This document shows, in pieces, positions 25,350 to 33,977 of a stretch of 64,000 nucleotides of DNA. This DNA is from Anaerosporobacter mobilis DSM 15930 (lineage in GTDB: Bacteria; Bacillota; Clostridia; Lachnospirales; Lachnospiraceae). The stretch covers positions 310,001 to 374,000 of the forward strand of contig NZ_FRCP01000006.1 of assembly GCF_900142955.1 (NCBI RefSeq), given 5' to 3'. Both the position numbers and the translations under genes were made by a program. Positions within the stretch are counted from its first letter, which is position 1. The number at the start of each line of letters is the position of its first letter. Below the pieces are notes generated by a model, which made no database searches, was not told the DNA's origin, and saw only the letters and a program-made list of their open reading frames with translations.

Positions 25350-26993
25350 TTATTCATTCTTCATTTTTTCAAAATTCATACATTGAACGAATTCTTCTTG
25401 GAAAGAATCATGCATAGATAGTTCTATCTGTCTTGTAGTTTGTGCAATTACTTGACATTCCTCCTCATATGGCTTTGCTAGTACCGACATACTCGCTCCT
25501 ACACCAGCAGCATTACCCACGGAATGAATCTTCTCTAATGGAACATTAGGCAATAATCCAATTCTTCTTGCACTAGAAATCTTGAGATAGGAACCAAAAG
25601 CGCCCGCTAGAAATATACGATCAAGGGAGTCTTTCGTAATTCCCATCTCTCTCATAAGGATTTGCATGCCTGCAGAAATTGCACCTTTCGCAAGTTGAAC
25701 TTCACGCACATCTCTTTGTGTGATTACAATTGGTTCTTTTGCATATCGATATTGCAGTACAAATTGCATACCATTAGGAGTCTTTTGTAATCTTGTGGCA
25801 ATCACTTTAGAAACCCCAGCTGCCACAGCCTCCGCCAGTTCAAGGATTCGGCCCGTTTCATCTATAACGCCAATGTCTAACATCGCTGCTATAGCATCTA
25901 TTAAACCCGAACCACAGATACCTTCCGCTTCTGCCTCTTCTATAATCTGTAGCTCCACAAACGAACCATGTATTACAACTCCTTCTATTGCCCCTTTCGC
26001 TGCACGCATACCAAAGCGTATGCTAGCACCTTCGAAAGCAGGGCCGGCTGCTGTGGAACAAGATACCAATTGTCCATCTTTAGCAAGTACAATTTCACCA
26101 TTCGTTCCGATATCAATTGCCAGCGTTACTCCTGCATGGTTTTTAATATCCGTCGCTACAATCATAGCCGTAATATCGGAGCCAATATGTCCACCAATTC
26201 CCGGCAGATAAGTAACGACCGTCTCATCAGACACAGAAAATTCAGTTTCTATACCACTACATTGTTGTGATTTATATATTCCTTTGGGAAAAGGTGGTTT
26301 TACAAGTTGACTAACCTCCATATTTTGTGCAATTAAACTCATAGCCGTATTGCCGACTATACATACTCGTTTTATTAACGAATGCTCTTTTATTATCTTA
26401 CCAAATTCGTATAACATTTGATTCAGACATTCCATAATTAATTGATAGATATGATTCTTATTATCCTCTGATTTCATACTATATTGAATTCTAGATATTA
26501 CATCCGCGCCAACCACTCTTTGCGGGTTCGTCTTGGCTATTACATGAATCAATTCGCTCGTTCTTAGATTCCACAAAAGACCAACAACAGTGGTTGTCCC
26601 AATATCAAACGCTACTCCATAACCATTCTCCGAGTGCTTATCCGCATAGGTATTAATGGTATCTAAACACCACTGAGGAAGTTTCATTAACTTACTCTTT
26701 CTATCTGTATCCTTCGTTTTTCCAAACAAGCGAATTCTAATATCATTCTGTACAGTAAGATGACATGCAAACCGCACTCCACGCTCTACTTCTGATGGTG
26801 TAAGAAGCTCCATCTCCTTCGAAGTTATTGGTGTAACTTCACCCGAGAGCACTTGTACTTTACATTTGCCACAAGTTCCACGTCCCCCACATATTGCAGG
26901 AATATCAACTTGTTCCTCTCTTAATACAGTAAGAAGATTTTCACCTTCTCTTCCATGAATTATCCTATCTAACCCATCAATTTGTATTATCAT
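25350..26993 (-). CDS. Ferredoxin-ASKHA reductive activator (RACo/RamA-like, DUF4445 family)
   Basis: A 547-aa two-part protein. Residues 1-90 are a plant-type [2Fe-2S] ferredoxin domain with CGGRGTCGKCKVQ. From residue ~125 an ASKHA ATPase fold follows: phosphate-1 motif VAFDIGTTTVVGLLW and a second IDIGTNGEIVLA. Known members use ATP to drive an electron into cob(II)alamin of corrinoid proteins, reactivating methyltransferases. No corrinoid protein is in this window, so the partner is unknown; the pairing with an Rrf2 regulator and sulfur genes suggests demethylation of a sulfur compound or activation of another metalloenzyme. Operon with the Rrf2 gene 27 nt upstream. Confidence 0.85.
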   Translation of the reverse strand: MIIQIDGLDRIIHGREGENLLTVLREEQVDIPAICGGRGTCGKCKVQVLSGEVTPITSKEMELLTPSEVERGVRFACHLTVQNDIRIRLFGKTKDTDRKSKLMKLPQWCLDTINTYADKHSENGYGVAFDIGTTTVVGLLWNLRTSELIHVIAKTNPQRVVGADVISRIQYSMKSEDNKNHIYQLIMECLNQMLYEFGKIIKEHSLIKRVCIVGNTAMSLIAQNMEVSQLVKPPFPKGIYKSQQCSGIETEFSVSDETVVTYLPGIGGHIGSDITAMIVATDIKNHAGVTLAIDIGTNGEIVLAKDGQLVSCSTAAGPAFEGASIRFGMRAAKGAIEGVVIHGSFVELQIIEEAEAEGICGSGLIDAIAAMLDIGVIDETGRILELAEAVAAGVSKVIATRLQKTPNGMQFVLQYRYAKEPIVITQRDVREVQLAKGAISAGMQILMREMGITKDSLDRIFLAGAFGSYLKISSARRIGLLPNVPLEKIHSVGNAAGVGASMSVLAKPYEEECQVIAQTTRQIELSMHDSFQEEFVQCMNFEKMKNE

Positions 26994-27020
26994 ATACTCA
27001 CTACTCTCTTCCCCGCGAAT

Positions 27021-27455
27021 CTAGATAATATAATGGTCCACTTTTTCCATTTGCCAATCTACTAAATCAGCTAATGTATACCCATCTACTACCTCTTTAA
27101 TGGCATCATATAACTTTTCCCATAAAATTAAAGTTGCGCATTCATCCTGTCTTGCACATAGATTTTCTTCATCTTCTAAACATGCTACGGGTGCTAGACT
27201 ACCTTCTGTTAATCGTAAAATCATACCCACTGTATATTCTTTTGGATCCCTAGCTAGCTTGTACCCCCCTTGTGGTCCCCTTAAACTTCTTACATAGCCC
27301 GCTTTATTAAGTACCGATATAATCTGTTCCAGATACTTATCAGAGATTTCTTGTCTGCTAGCTATATCTTTAATTCTAACTGGTTCTCCCGTATTGTTTA
27401 ACGCTAGATCAAGCATAAGCCTTAACGCATATCTTCCTTTTGTTGATATCTTCAC
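27021..27455 (-). CDS. Rrf2-family transcriptional regulator, IscR-like (copy 2)
   Basis: A 144-aa regulator nearly collinear with 19632-20066. The start is taken as GTG at 27455 behind GAGGAGGATTATTTTT, giving the conserved MKISTKGRYALRLML start; an upstream ATG frame lacks homology. The Cx7Cx5C array is present (CLEDEENLCARQDEC), so an Fe-S cluster is plausible. It precedes and is likely cotranscribed with the ASKHA activator. A palindrome-like ATTCATATTGGAATA lies between its -10 region and the GTG, possibly for autoregulation. Confidence 0.88.
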   Translation of the reverse strand: MKISTKGRYALRLMLDLALNNTGEPVRIKDIASRQEISDKYLEQIISVLNKAGYVRSLRGPQGGYKLARDPKEYTVGMILRLTEGSLAPVACLEDEENLCARQDECATLILWEKLYDAIKEVVDGYTLADLVDWQMEKVDHYII

Positions 27456-27566
27456 AAAAATAATCCTCCTCAATCCCTTGTATTCCAATATGAATATGTA
27501 ATTAATTACTTATATTCTACACGCAATACAGCACGTTAGTCAACCTGAATATTCTCAATCAATCAG

Positions 27567-27600
27567 CTGCACACAGTAGAATCCGTGTGCAGCTTTTCTT
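27567..27600. terminator. Hairpin between spmB and the Rrf2 gene
   Basis: AGCTGCACAC / GTGTGCAGCT stem; the T-run (TTTTC) follows on the plus strand only. It is at the 3' end of minus-strand spmB, so it may act as a transcript end or boundary despite lacking T residues on that strand. Confidence 0.45.
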
Positions 27601-27625
27601 TACCACTTTGACTAACGGTTGCACA

Positions 27626-28150
27626 TCACATTAGATTAGCCAGAATTGTGCTAATTATTACACCTGATAACGTTGCTATCAAGGCACCTGCTAACGTATA
27701 TCTAGTTTTCTTAACTTTAGCTGTCATAAAATAAACTGCCATTGTGTAAAAAATAGTCTCTGTACAACTCATCAATAAGGAAGTAAGTGTACCTAGATAG
27801 GAGTCTGGACCATACTGTTTGAAGATATCTAATACTAAACTCGTTGCGGCTGAAGAAGAGAACATCTTCACGATTACTAATGGAACTAATTCTGCTGGGA
27901 ATCTCAGCAATGCCATAAGAGGTTTTAATAGATTGGCAAGCATATCAAATGCACCTGAGGCACGCATAATTCCAATACCCACCATGAGTCCAATTAATGT
28001 CGGCAAGATATCTATAACTACCTTAAAGCCATCTTTTGCACCTTTTACAAATTCATCAAAGATTGCAGTCTTTGTAAGAATGCCATAGCCTACTACATAA
28101 AAAATCACAAACGGTATCATATAGTCTGATAGATATAAGAGAAATGTCAT
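27626..28150 (-). CDS. spmB: Spore maturation protein B
   Basis: A 174-aa membrane protein with five hydrophobic segments, of the SpmB / nucleoside-recognition (Gate) family. Motifs: GAKDGFKVVIDILPTLIGLMVGIG and SSSAATSLVLDIFKQYGPDS. SpmA and SpmB together are needed for full dehydration of the spore core and heat resistance in Bacillus and Clostridium. Its start overlaps the end of the spmA 3' fragment by 4 nt, as in an intact spmAB operon. Confidence 0.92.
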   Translation of the reverse strand: MTFLLYLSDYMIPFVIFYVVGYGILTKTAIFDEFVKGAKDGFKVVIDILPTLIGLMVGIGIMRASGAFDMLANLLKPLMALLRFPAELVPLVIVKMFSSSAATSLVLDIFKQYGPDSYLGTLTSLLMSCTETIFYTMAVYFMTAKVKKTRYTLAGALIATLSGVIISTILANLM

Positions 28151-28397
28151 CTTCTACCTCTCTTTCTTGCAACGATTGAGAATACTACTCCAACAATCGT
28201 TGAGAACAAGGTTGCCACAATTGCAAGACCCAATATCTCCGTCGGTCTAACAGAACCATATTGACTTCGATATGCGATAATATTAACTGGAATTAGCTGC
28301 AAGGAAGAGATATTAATTATTAGGAATGTACACATATCGCAACTGGCTCTCTCTTTGTTATCATTCAATGTAGCCAATTCCTTCATTGCCATTAGTC
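28147..28397 (-). pseudogene. spmA: 3' part of the interrupted spmA gene (codons for residues 112-193)
   Basis: The C-terminal ~82 residues of SpmA: GLMAMKELATLN, then CTFLIINISSLQLIPVNIIA and a final membrane helix ending ARKRGRR. It lacks the N-terminal half, which lies 6.8 kb upstream at 35124-35501. As it stands translation could start only at internal ATGs at 28392 or 28386 next to the recombinase stop codon. It is not a decayed gene: both halves are free of frameshifts and fuse in frame at a GGG, which suggests programmed or at least reversible interruption. Confidence 0.9.
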
Positions 28398-28420
28398 CCG
28401 CTTGTCAGGTGTTAATGACC
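28380..28420 (-). other. Attachment-site junction at the recombinase end of the spmA element
   Basis: Minus strand: CTGACAAGC-GGG-ACTAATGGCA. The GGG (28397-28399) is shared with the other junction. Left of it is element DNA, right of it spmA codons (ACTAATGGCAATGAAG). The element-side arm is an imperfect inverted copy (15 of 20 positions) of the arm at the other end, beginning ACAAGC / GCTTGT. Confidence 0.8.
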
Positions 28421-30116
28421 AAATGCTCTTATTTTTAACGCGGATAATGACTCGATTCCCTGGATATACCTCGATTGATTCAATCAAAGCGTCTATAAGA
28501 TCTTTGGTAAGTGACTTAATATTTCCCGATGGTTCTAGCACATCTAAAAATGTCTGCCTTTCGGAAATATTATGTGAAGCATCTGCGTTGTCCTTATATT
28601 CTATGTATCTCTCTTCTAGCTGTTTTATTAATTTTTCATTATTCTGCTTTCCAGCCAGATACCGTTCTTTCTCCATCTCACCCGTTCGAAACAATATATA
28701 CTTGCGGAAATTATCCTGTTTTAGTTTATCCATCTCATCTTCTACTCTGCGTCTACTATTCTTCCATGCACGTTCTCTAGTTTGCTCCACATGACGTTTC
28801 ATGTCTAAAAGGTAATTACTATTACCTGTCAGAAGCACCTGCTTTCTAATTGTATCTAGTACAACCTCGAATATTTTATCTTGATAAACATTACCTCTAA
28901 TGCAGTTTTCATTATGTAGCTCATAATAATATCTACAATAGAATGAGACCTTCAACCGATCTCTCTTTGTAAGTTTGTGTTTGCAACCTCCACATTGTAA
29001 ATATCCTATTAATAGTGCATCGTTGACTTCCCTTATATAATTATCTTTATTATGCTTATTATCATTATTACTTGTATTACCTATGATACTTATATTACCT
29101 ATATTACTTCTATTGTTTTTATTGCTCTTACTACCTCTATTATTTTTATTTCCTTTATAATTTATTGCTAAGTTCTGAACCTCTTCATAAAGCTCCTTAG
29201 AGATAATCGGTTGATGCGTATTCTTGATACTACACCATTCCTCTTTCTTCTTATATCTCACCCGCTTTCCACCGATTTCTATAGACTCCGTTTTCCCACT
29301 AACAAGCGTTCCTGTGTATATTCTATTTCTTAATATTCTACCAATTATAGCCCCACACCACTTACCTTGTGATTCTTTGTATCGCCAATTATAATTACTT
29401 CCTTTTGCTGTCATATATTCTGCAGGAGTAAGTACCTTCCTTGCATCTAATATCCTTGCAATCTCCGCTTTTGTCTTTCCTTCCAGATACCACGCATAGA
29501 TATCTCTTATATGCATAGCCGCTTCTTCATCAATTAAAAGATGATTATTATCTTGTGGATCTTTCAGGTATCCATAGGGTGCATAGACCGACATGTATTT
29601 ACCTTCTTGCCTTCTTTTTTCCTGCACCTTTTTTGTTTTGATTGAATTCTCAACACTATAGTAATCATAGATTAGATTCTGGAAAGAAAAATCCATATCT
29701 GGTACCTCTCCAGCTTTCATCGTAATACTATCAAAATGGTTATTTACTGCAATGAATCGGATACCCATAAAGGGAAATACCTTTTCAATGTAATTGCCAA
29801 CCTCCACGTAATCCCTTCCGAATCTCGAAAAATCCTTGACCATAATACATTGTATTCTGTTGTTACGAACATCACTTAACAACCTTTTTATCTCCGGTCT
29901 ATCGAAGTTCTTCCCACTATAACCATCATCTACATACTCCATGATCTGATATTCTCTAAGATCATCACATTGACTAATATAGCCCTGCAATAGTAGTCTC
30001 TGTGTACGTATACTATTACTTTCCTCTTTTCGTTCATACAGAATATCCTCATCCTCTTTCGACAACCTCAAATATGTTGCTAACACTCCCGTTATTCTCT
30101 CCTCCTTCCTATGCAA
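28392..30116 (-). CDS. Large serine recombinase 1 (element end, overlaps attachment site)
   Basis: A 574-aa large serine recombinase. Resolvase catalytic domain at residues 10-155 with nucleophile S19 (ATYLRLSKED) and the VKDFSRFGRDYVEVG motif; then a Recombinase domain (APYGYLKDPQ...), a zinc-ribbon CGGCKHKL...CYYY-type segment and a C-terminal coiled coil. An unusual Asn/Lys/Ser-rich low-complexity linker (about residues 318-355) precedes the zinc ribbon. The last two codons, GAC TAA, lie on the host side of the junction; in the excised circle the frame would end PDKRGLVEL instead. Overlaps recombinase 2 by 8 nt. Such enzymes excise or integrate elements at att sites. Confidence 0.93.
   Translation of the reverse strand: MHRKEERITGVLATYLRLSKEDEDILYERKEESNSIRTQRLLLQGYISQCDDLREYQIMEYVDDGYSGKNFDRPEIKRLLSDVRNNRIQCIMVKDFSRFGRDYVEVGNYIEKVFPFMGIRFIAVNNHFDSITMKAGEVPDMDFSFQNLIYDYYSVENSIKTKKVQEKRRQEGKYMSVYAPYGYLKDPQDNNHLLIDEEAAMHIRDIYAWYLEGKTKAEIARILDARKVLTPAEYMTAKGSNYNWRYKESQGKWCGAIIGRILRNRIYTGTLVSGKTESIEIGGKRVRYKKKEEWCSIKNTHQPIISKELYEEVQNLAINYKGNKNNRGSKSNKNNRSNIGNISIIGNTSNNDNKHNKDNYIREVNDALLIGYLQCGGCKHKLTKRDRLKVSFYCRYYYELHNENCIRGNVYQDKIFEVVLDTIRKQVLLTGNSNYLLDMKRHVEQTRERAWKNSRRRVEDEMDKLKQDNFRKYILFRTGEMEKERYLAGKQNNEKLIKQLEERYIEYKDNADASHNISERQTFLDVLEPSGNIKSLTKDLIDALIESIEVYPGNRVIIRVKNKSIWSLTPDKRD
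29025..29160 (-). repeat. Low-complexity AAT-rich tract coding for the Asn-rich linker in recombinase 1
   Basis: Irregular tandem AATAAT/AGTAAT-type units over about 130 nt, encoding a linker dominated by Asn, Lys, Ser, Gly and Ile. The tract keeps the frame open. Confidence 0.65.
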
Positions 30117-31815
30117 ATGCGATGATCGCCATTACATAATCTATATGTTGTAGTTTGAGTACAACACGTTTATTTGAGTACACATCAATCCTTTCAACAA
30201 ATAATGCAACCACTTCTTTCGTTATCTTGGGATATTGTGCATCCTTAAACCATGCATACATCAAATCAACATATGCCTTCTCTAAGCTCTCAACCTGTAG
30301 CAACTGTTTTTCAAGCAATTTATCCCGTTCTTCCCATTCCGTAATAAGATTTTGTATTTCACTCCTTCTCATCATTACTTGGGACTTGTCAATTTTGCCT
30401 TGATGATATTCTTCTAAGACAGCCAATCTTGCTTCTTCATGTTTTTTCATAGTAGAAATAATTGCTTTTCTATCCGCTGCAATTAAATCACGTTCTTTAT
30501 TGAAGATATCTTCCCCTTTTCTTCTAATTAGTGAGAGTATTCCTTGATACAACTTAGCTTGAACTACGGCAATTCTATTTACTAGGTTACACAATACGTC
30601 TTCCGCTATTGTCTCTTTATGGCTACACTTACTCAAACAATTTCTATGTAACCCGCAGGAAAATCCCTTATAGTTTAGGGTATTCGTATTAGCAAATGTT
30701 TCAACATTTACTCTTATCATAGCTGTCCTACATTCCCCACAGAATATCTTATTCTTAAATATATTCTCATCATAACAATACTTCTTGCGGTGTTTGGGGT
30801 CCACTATGCTTTTAGTCGTCTTATTATTTTGCTGAAATTTACTTTGCTGGTATTTTCTTTGCAGGAATTTTCTTTGTACCTCCATAAAGATTATCTTATC
30901 TATAATTGCCGGATGGGTATACTGCGCTCTCAACCAATCCTTTTCCTCTACCGCTCTTGCTTTCTTATTACTATAGAACTCTTGCTCTCTCTTATGTCGA
31001 ACCATATGCCCCATATACACTTCATTTTTCAGCATCCGATTAACAGTGGAAACAAGCCAACAAGTATCTGAACTCTCCTTTGAATATAATAACTTGTTGG
31101 TAGTATAGTCTTTTGGTGATGCGATTCCTTCTTTGTTTAAAAGAGCGCATATCTGATACACCGTATCACCTGAAACGAAACTGTTGAATATTCTTCTTAC
31201 AACAGAAGCTGCTTGTTCATCTATCTCGTACTCTGACGCCCCCATTTTATAACCATATGGAATGATTGCCGTTCGATAGAATTTTCCTGTCTTTTGCTTT
31301 ATCCTTATAGAACTGGATATTTTCTTTGATACATCTCGTGCATACATCTCGTGCATAAGATTCTTAATTGATAATAGTAACTGATCCTTATCGCAAGCCG
31401 GATTAAAGCTATCGTATCCATCATTAATAGAGATGAATCTTACTCCAAGAAAGGGAAATATTCTTTCGATATAGTCTCCAACCTCCACATAATTTCTTCC
31501 AAAGCGGGATACATCTTTAACGATAATACAGTTAATGGAACCTTCTTTAACCTCTTTTATCATTCGTTCAAAAGCAGGACGCTCAAAATTCGTACCTGTC
31601 TTTCCATCGTCAATGAATTGTTCGCACAACACGAACTCTTTATGGCTTTGCAGATAGTCCTTTAACAATACTTTCTGATTTTCTATGGATTCACTACCTG
31701 TATAATCACTCTCATATGACAATCTTATATAGATGGCTGTGCAGAAATAATTACTACCGTTTCCTATGTTCTCCTTGACTACTCGCTCCATCCCCCTATT
31801 AGAAGGTCTTGCCAA
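30109..31815 (-). CDS. Large serine recombinase 2
   Basis: A 568-aa large serine recombinase: catalytic S33 in AIYIRLSYESD, DVSRFGRNYVEVGDYIE motif, Recombinase domain, zinc ribbon FCGECRTAM...C, and C-terminal coiled coil. Residues ~325-345 have a short tandem repeat rich in Lys/Gln/Phe (QRKFLQRKYQQSKFQQ). It is the middle of three tandem recombinase genes that are translationally coupled (1-nt gap to recombinase 3, 8-nt overlap with recombinase 1). No catalytic residue appears lost. Confidence 0.93.
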   Translation of the reverse strand: MARPSNRGMERVVKENIGNGSNYFCTAIYIRLSYESDYTGSESIENQKVLLKDYLQSHKEFVLCEQFIDDGKTGTNFERPAFERMIKEVKEGSINCIIVKDVSRFGRNYVEVGDYIERIFPFLGVRFISINDGYDSFNPACDKDQLLLSIKNLMHEMYARDVSKKISSSIRIKQKTGKFYRTAIIPYGYKMGASEYEIDEQAASVVRRIFNSFVSGDTVYQICALLNKEGIASPKDYTTNKLLYSKESSDTCWLVSTVNRMLKNEVYMGHMVRHKREQEFYSNKKARAVEEKDWLRAQYTHPAIIDKIIFMEVQRKFLQRKYQQSKFQQNNKTTKSIVDPKHRKKYCYDENIFKNKIFCGECRTAMIRVNVETFANTNTLNYKGFSCGLHRNCLSKCSHKETIAEDVLCNLVNRIAVVQAKLYQGILSLIRRKGEDIFNKERDLIAADRKAIISTMKKHEEARLAVLEEYHQGKIDKSQVMMRRSEIQNLITEWEERDKLLEKQLLQVESLEKAYVDLMYAWFKDAQYPKITKEVVALFVERIDVYSNKRVVLKLQHIDYVMAIIAFA

Positions 31816-33498
31816 TTATATTACCTCCTCTTGAATTAACTCATCCTGATACCTTAACTTAATGAGGATTTGATTATCTTCACCACAACATATCCTATCC
31901 ACTAAACTAACAAGAATTAGCCTATTCAGTTCTGTCAGATTGCCTAGATCATACATTTGCCTTATCCAGTCCCTTGACTTTTTTTTATTCTCCATAAGCA
32001 TATTCATTTCTTTCGCTATAGAGGCAATTTGACTCTCTAAGAGTCGTCGCTTTTCTTCATAAATCCCTCGGTAGCTAACGTACTCCTCCTCTTTAATAAT
32101 TCCTTCCTGCAAATCATCATACAAGGAAGATATGATACCCGAACACTGGCTATGCTCATCTTTTTTTTCTTTTATTCGCATATCATATGCTATCAAATCC
32201 TCTCTTACTGAATTGGCAAGATCATTGGTAGGATCTTTGGTAAGATCTTTGGTAGGATCTTCCGTATGATCCTTAGTAAACACAGCTATGTCTAGCGCGT
32301 TTTTAAGCTTACCAACGAATTCAATCTGTTCTTGTAGTGCTGTCAATACAATTTCTGTTATTTTTTCCTCCTTAATACCATGCCTTGTACATCCTTGTTG
32401 CTTATTATAGGTGGAACAAATATAGGACACATACTGCTTGCCTTTATATTTTGTACACCTTCTTGTCATCTGCTTCTTACAATCCCTACAAAACAACATT
32501 CCCGAGAATAGATATACATTCTTTTCCTCTTTCGAGCGTTTTGTATCTCTTTTTGATAATTGTTCAACCTTCTTAAAATCACTTTTTGATATTATTGCAT
32601 CATGATTTTCTTCTAAAACTGCCCATTCTTCTCTGGGTTTATTGACAGTTTTTTTAACCTTGTAACTGATTCTACTTTTTTTCCCTTGCTCTAATACCCC
32701 AACATATATCTTATTCTTCAGTATTCCATACACAGTTGAATCGCACCACTTAGTATGATTGCCTTCGCTAAATCCCGTTTTAAAGTTAATGCCCTGCATT
32801 CTCTTATACGCCATTGGCGACGGAATTCCTAATGCATTTAGCTTCCTAACTATAGAGTATACATTCATTCCGCTCAAGCGCCATGCGAAGATCTTCTTCA
32901 CAATATCTGCCGCCTGTTCATCTATAACAATCTTATTCTTATCATCGGAATCCTTCTTATATCCATATGCAACATAAGCCCCAATATATAAACCGTTTTT
33001 CCTCATAGCTTCTTGGTGTGTCCTCACTCTTTGAGAAATATCTCTACAATAATTATCATTTACAAAATTCTTAACTGGCACCAATAGATGCATATCATTG
33101 GTAGTTGCTGCATCCGAATCAAAATGATCAATTACAGATATGAACCTTATACCAAGCCTTGGAAATATCTTCTGAATATATCTGCCGGTATCGATATACT
33201 CCCTACCAAATCTAGAAAAGTCTTTCACAATAACCATATTTACTTTTCCTTCATAGATATCCTCCCTCATTCGCTTGAAATCTGGTCGTTCAAAATTAGA
33301 ACCACTATAACCGTCATCAATATAATAATCATATATCTCAACCTCCGGCATTGCTTTAAGGAATTCTTTGATTATTAACTTCTGATTGGTAATGCTATTA
33401 CTTTCCTTCTTATTGTCATGTAAAGACATGTCGCTATCCTCTTTGGATAATCGAAGATACACGGCTGTATAATACATTTTGTTCATTGAGGATTTCAT
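31816..33498 (-). CDS. Large serine recombinase 3
   Basis: A 560-aa large serine recombinase: catalytic S18 in AVYLRLSKED, VKDFSRFGREYIDTGRYI motif, Recombinase domain, zinc ribbon FCRDCKKQMTRR...CSTYNKQQGC, and C-terminal coiled coil. After the zinc ribbon there is an acidic/Thr tandem repeat (DPTKDLTKDPTNDL). It is first in the recombinase series after the small acidic gene, with a 1-nt gap. Three complete, divergent recombinases in one small element is more than excision by a skin-like recombinase needs. Confidence 0.93.
   Translation of the reverse strand: MKSSMNKMYYTAVYLRLSKEDSDMSLHDNKKESNSITNQKLIIKEFLKAMPEVEIYDYYIDDGYSGSNFERPDFKRMREDIYEGKVNMVIVKDFSRFGREYIDTGRYIQKIFPRLGIRFISVIDHFDSDAATTNDMHLLVPVKNFVNDNYCRDISQRVRTHQEAMRKNGLYIGAYVAYGYKKDSDDKNKIVIDEQAADIVKKIFAWRLSGMNVYSIVRKLNALGIPSPMAYKRMQGINFKTGFSEGNHTKWCDSTVYGILKNKIYVGVLEQGKKSRISYKVKKTVNKPREEWAVLEENHDAIISKSDFKKVEQLSKRDTKRSKEEKNVYLFSGMLFCRDCKKQMTRRCTKYKGKQYVSYICSTYNKQQGCTRHGIKEEKITEIVLTALQEQIEFVGKLKNALDIAVFTKDHTEDPTKDLTKDPTNDLANSVREDLIAYDMRIKEKKDEHSQCSGIISSLYDDLQEGIIKEEEYVSYRGIYEEKRRLLESQIASIAKEMNMLMENKKKSRDWIRQMYDLGNLTELNRLILVSLVDRICCGEDNQILIKLRYQDELIQEEVI
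32215..32275 (-). repeat. 12-bp tandem repeats in recombinase 3
   Basis: About five units of a 12-nt repeat (plus strand TTGGTAAGATCT and variants) encoding alternating DPTK / DLTK tetrapeptides. Length variation in steps of four residues would keep the gene in frame. Confidence 0.75.
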
Positions 33499-33499
33499 A

Positions 33500-33775
33500 C
33501 TACAAAGTCATCCCCTCTGCTATCTTTTTGGCCATTTCCTCTAGCAGTTCATTTAAGGTAATTCCTGATTCATTATCGAATTCAAGTTTTACTATGTAAT
33601 CACCGTATTTATATACATATGGGTTTTTTATTTTCTCTATGTAATCCTCAATTCTTTCTTCATCATTAAGATTCTTATCAATCTGTACATCCCTTACATC
33701 AACTAATTCATCTGGATTAACGCTTGATACATCAATCTGGCTCATCCTTTTTAGTTCTTCAGGTAATATCATCAA
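33500..33775 (-). CDS. Small acidic protein found with the recombinases (DUF6870-like, tentative)
   Basis: A 91-aa protein with an acidic, helical look: LPEELKRMSQIDVSSVNPDE, a middle FIEKIKNPYVYKYGDY-like strand segment (YIEKIKNPYVYKYGDYIVKL) and an amphipathic C-terminal helix. No catalytic motif, membrane segment or signal. It precedes the recombinase genes by 1 nt and is certainly cotranscribed. Similar small proteins occur beside large serine recombinases on Firmicute elements; a role as accessory or directionality factor is conceivable but unproven. The family label is from memory and not firm. Confidence 0.65.
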   Translation of the reverse strand: MMILPEELKRMSQIDVSSVNPDELVDVRDVQIDKNLNDEERIEDYIEKIKNPYVYKYGDYIVKLEFDNESGITLNELLEEMAKKIAEGMTL

Positions 33776-33885
33776 ATCCCTCCTGATAAGACTTACATTC
33801 TTTCCAATCTATTAATTGTAAAGACAAATTATGCACGTCCCATCCCCTATTCCCAGACCTCATCCGATAGATAAGTATGACAAAA

Positions 33886-33943
33886 GAGCCTTTGTTTTAT
33901 AGATGAATTCCTCATCTACAATACAAAGACTCCTTACAATAGC
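33886..33943 (-). terminator. Terminator after the exporter-like gene in the element
   Basis: Imperfect stem CTTTGTATTGTAGATGA / TCATCTATAAAACAAAG with a GGAAT loop, followed on the minus strand by CTCTTTTG. It separates the exporter-like gene from the small acidic protein and recombinases, which therefore need their own promoter in the 33776-33885 gap; I could not assign one. Confidence 0.65.
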
Positions 33944-33977
33944 CCTAGTTTTAGTTCTTCTTTTAATTTTAGAAACC

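Noticed and set aside
25720..26211. 163-codon open frame on the plus strand inside the ASKHA gene
   Set aside because: No ribosome site, composition is that of an antisense shadow (Ser/Pro/Ile-rich) and the minus frame is clearly the real gene.
33840..33930. Sigma-E type promoter (ATA ... CATACTTAT) upstream of the recombinase operon
   Set aside because: The spacing is 18 instead of about 16 nt and the -10 match is partial; it also overlaps the terminator hairpin. Not strong enough to report as a feature.
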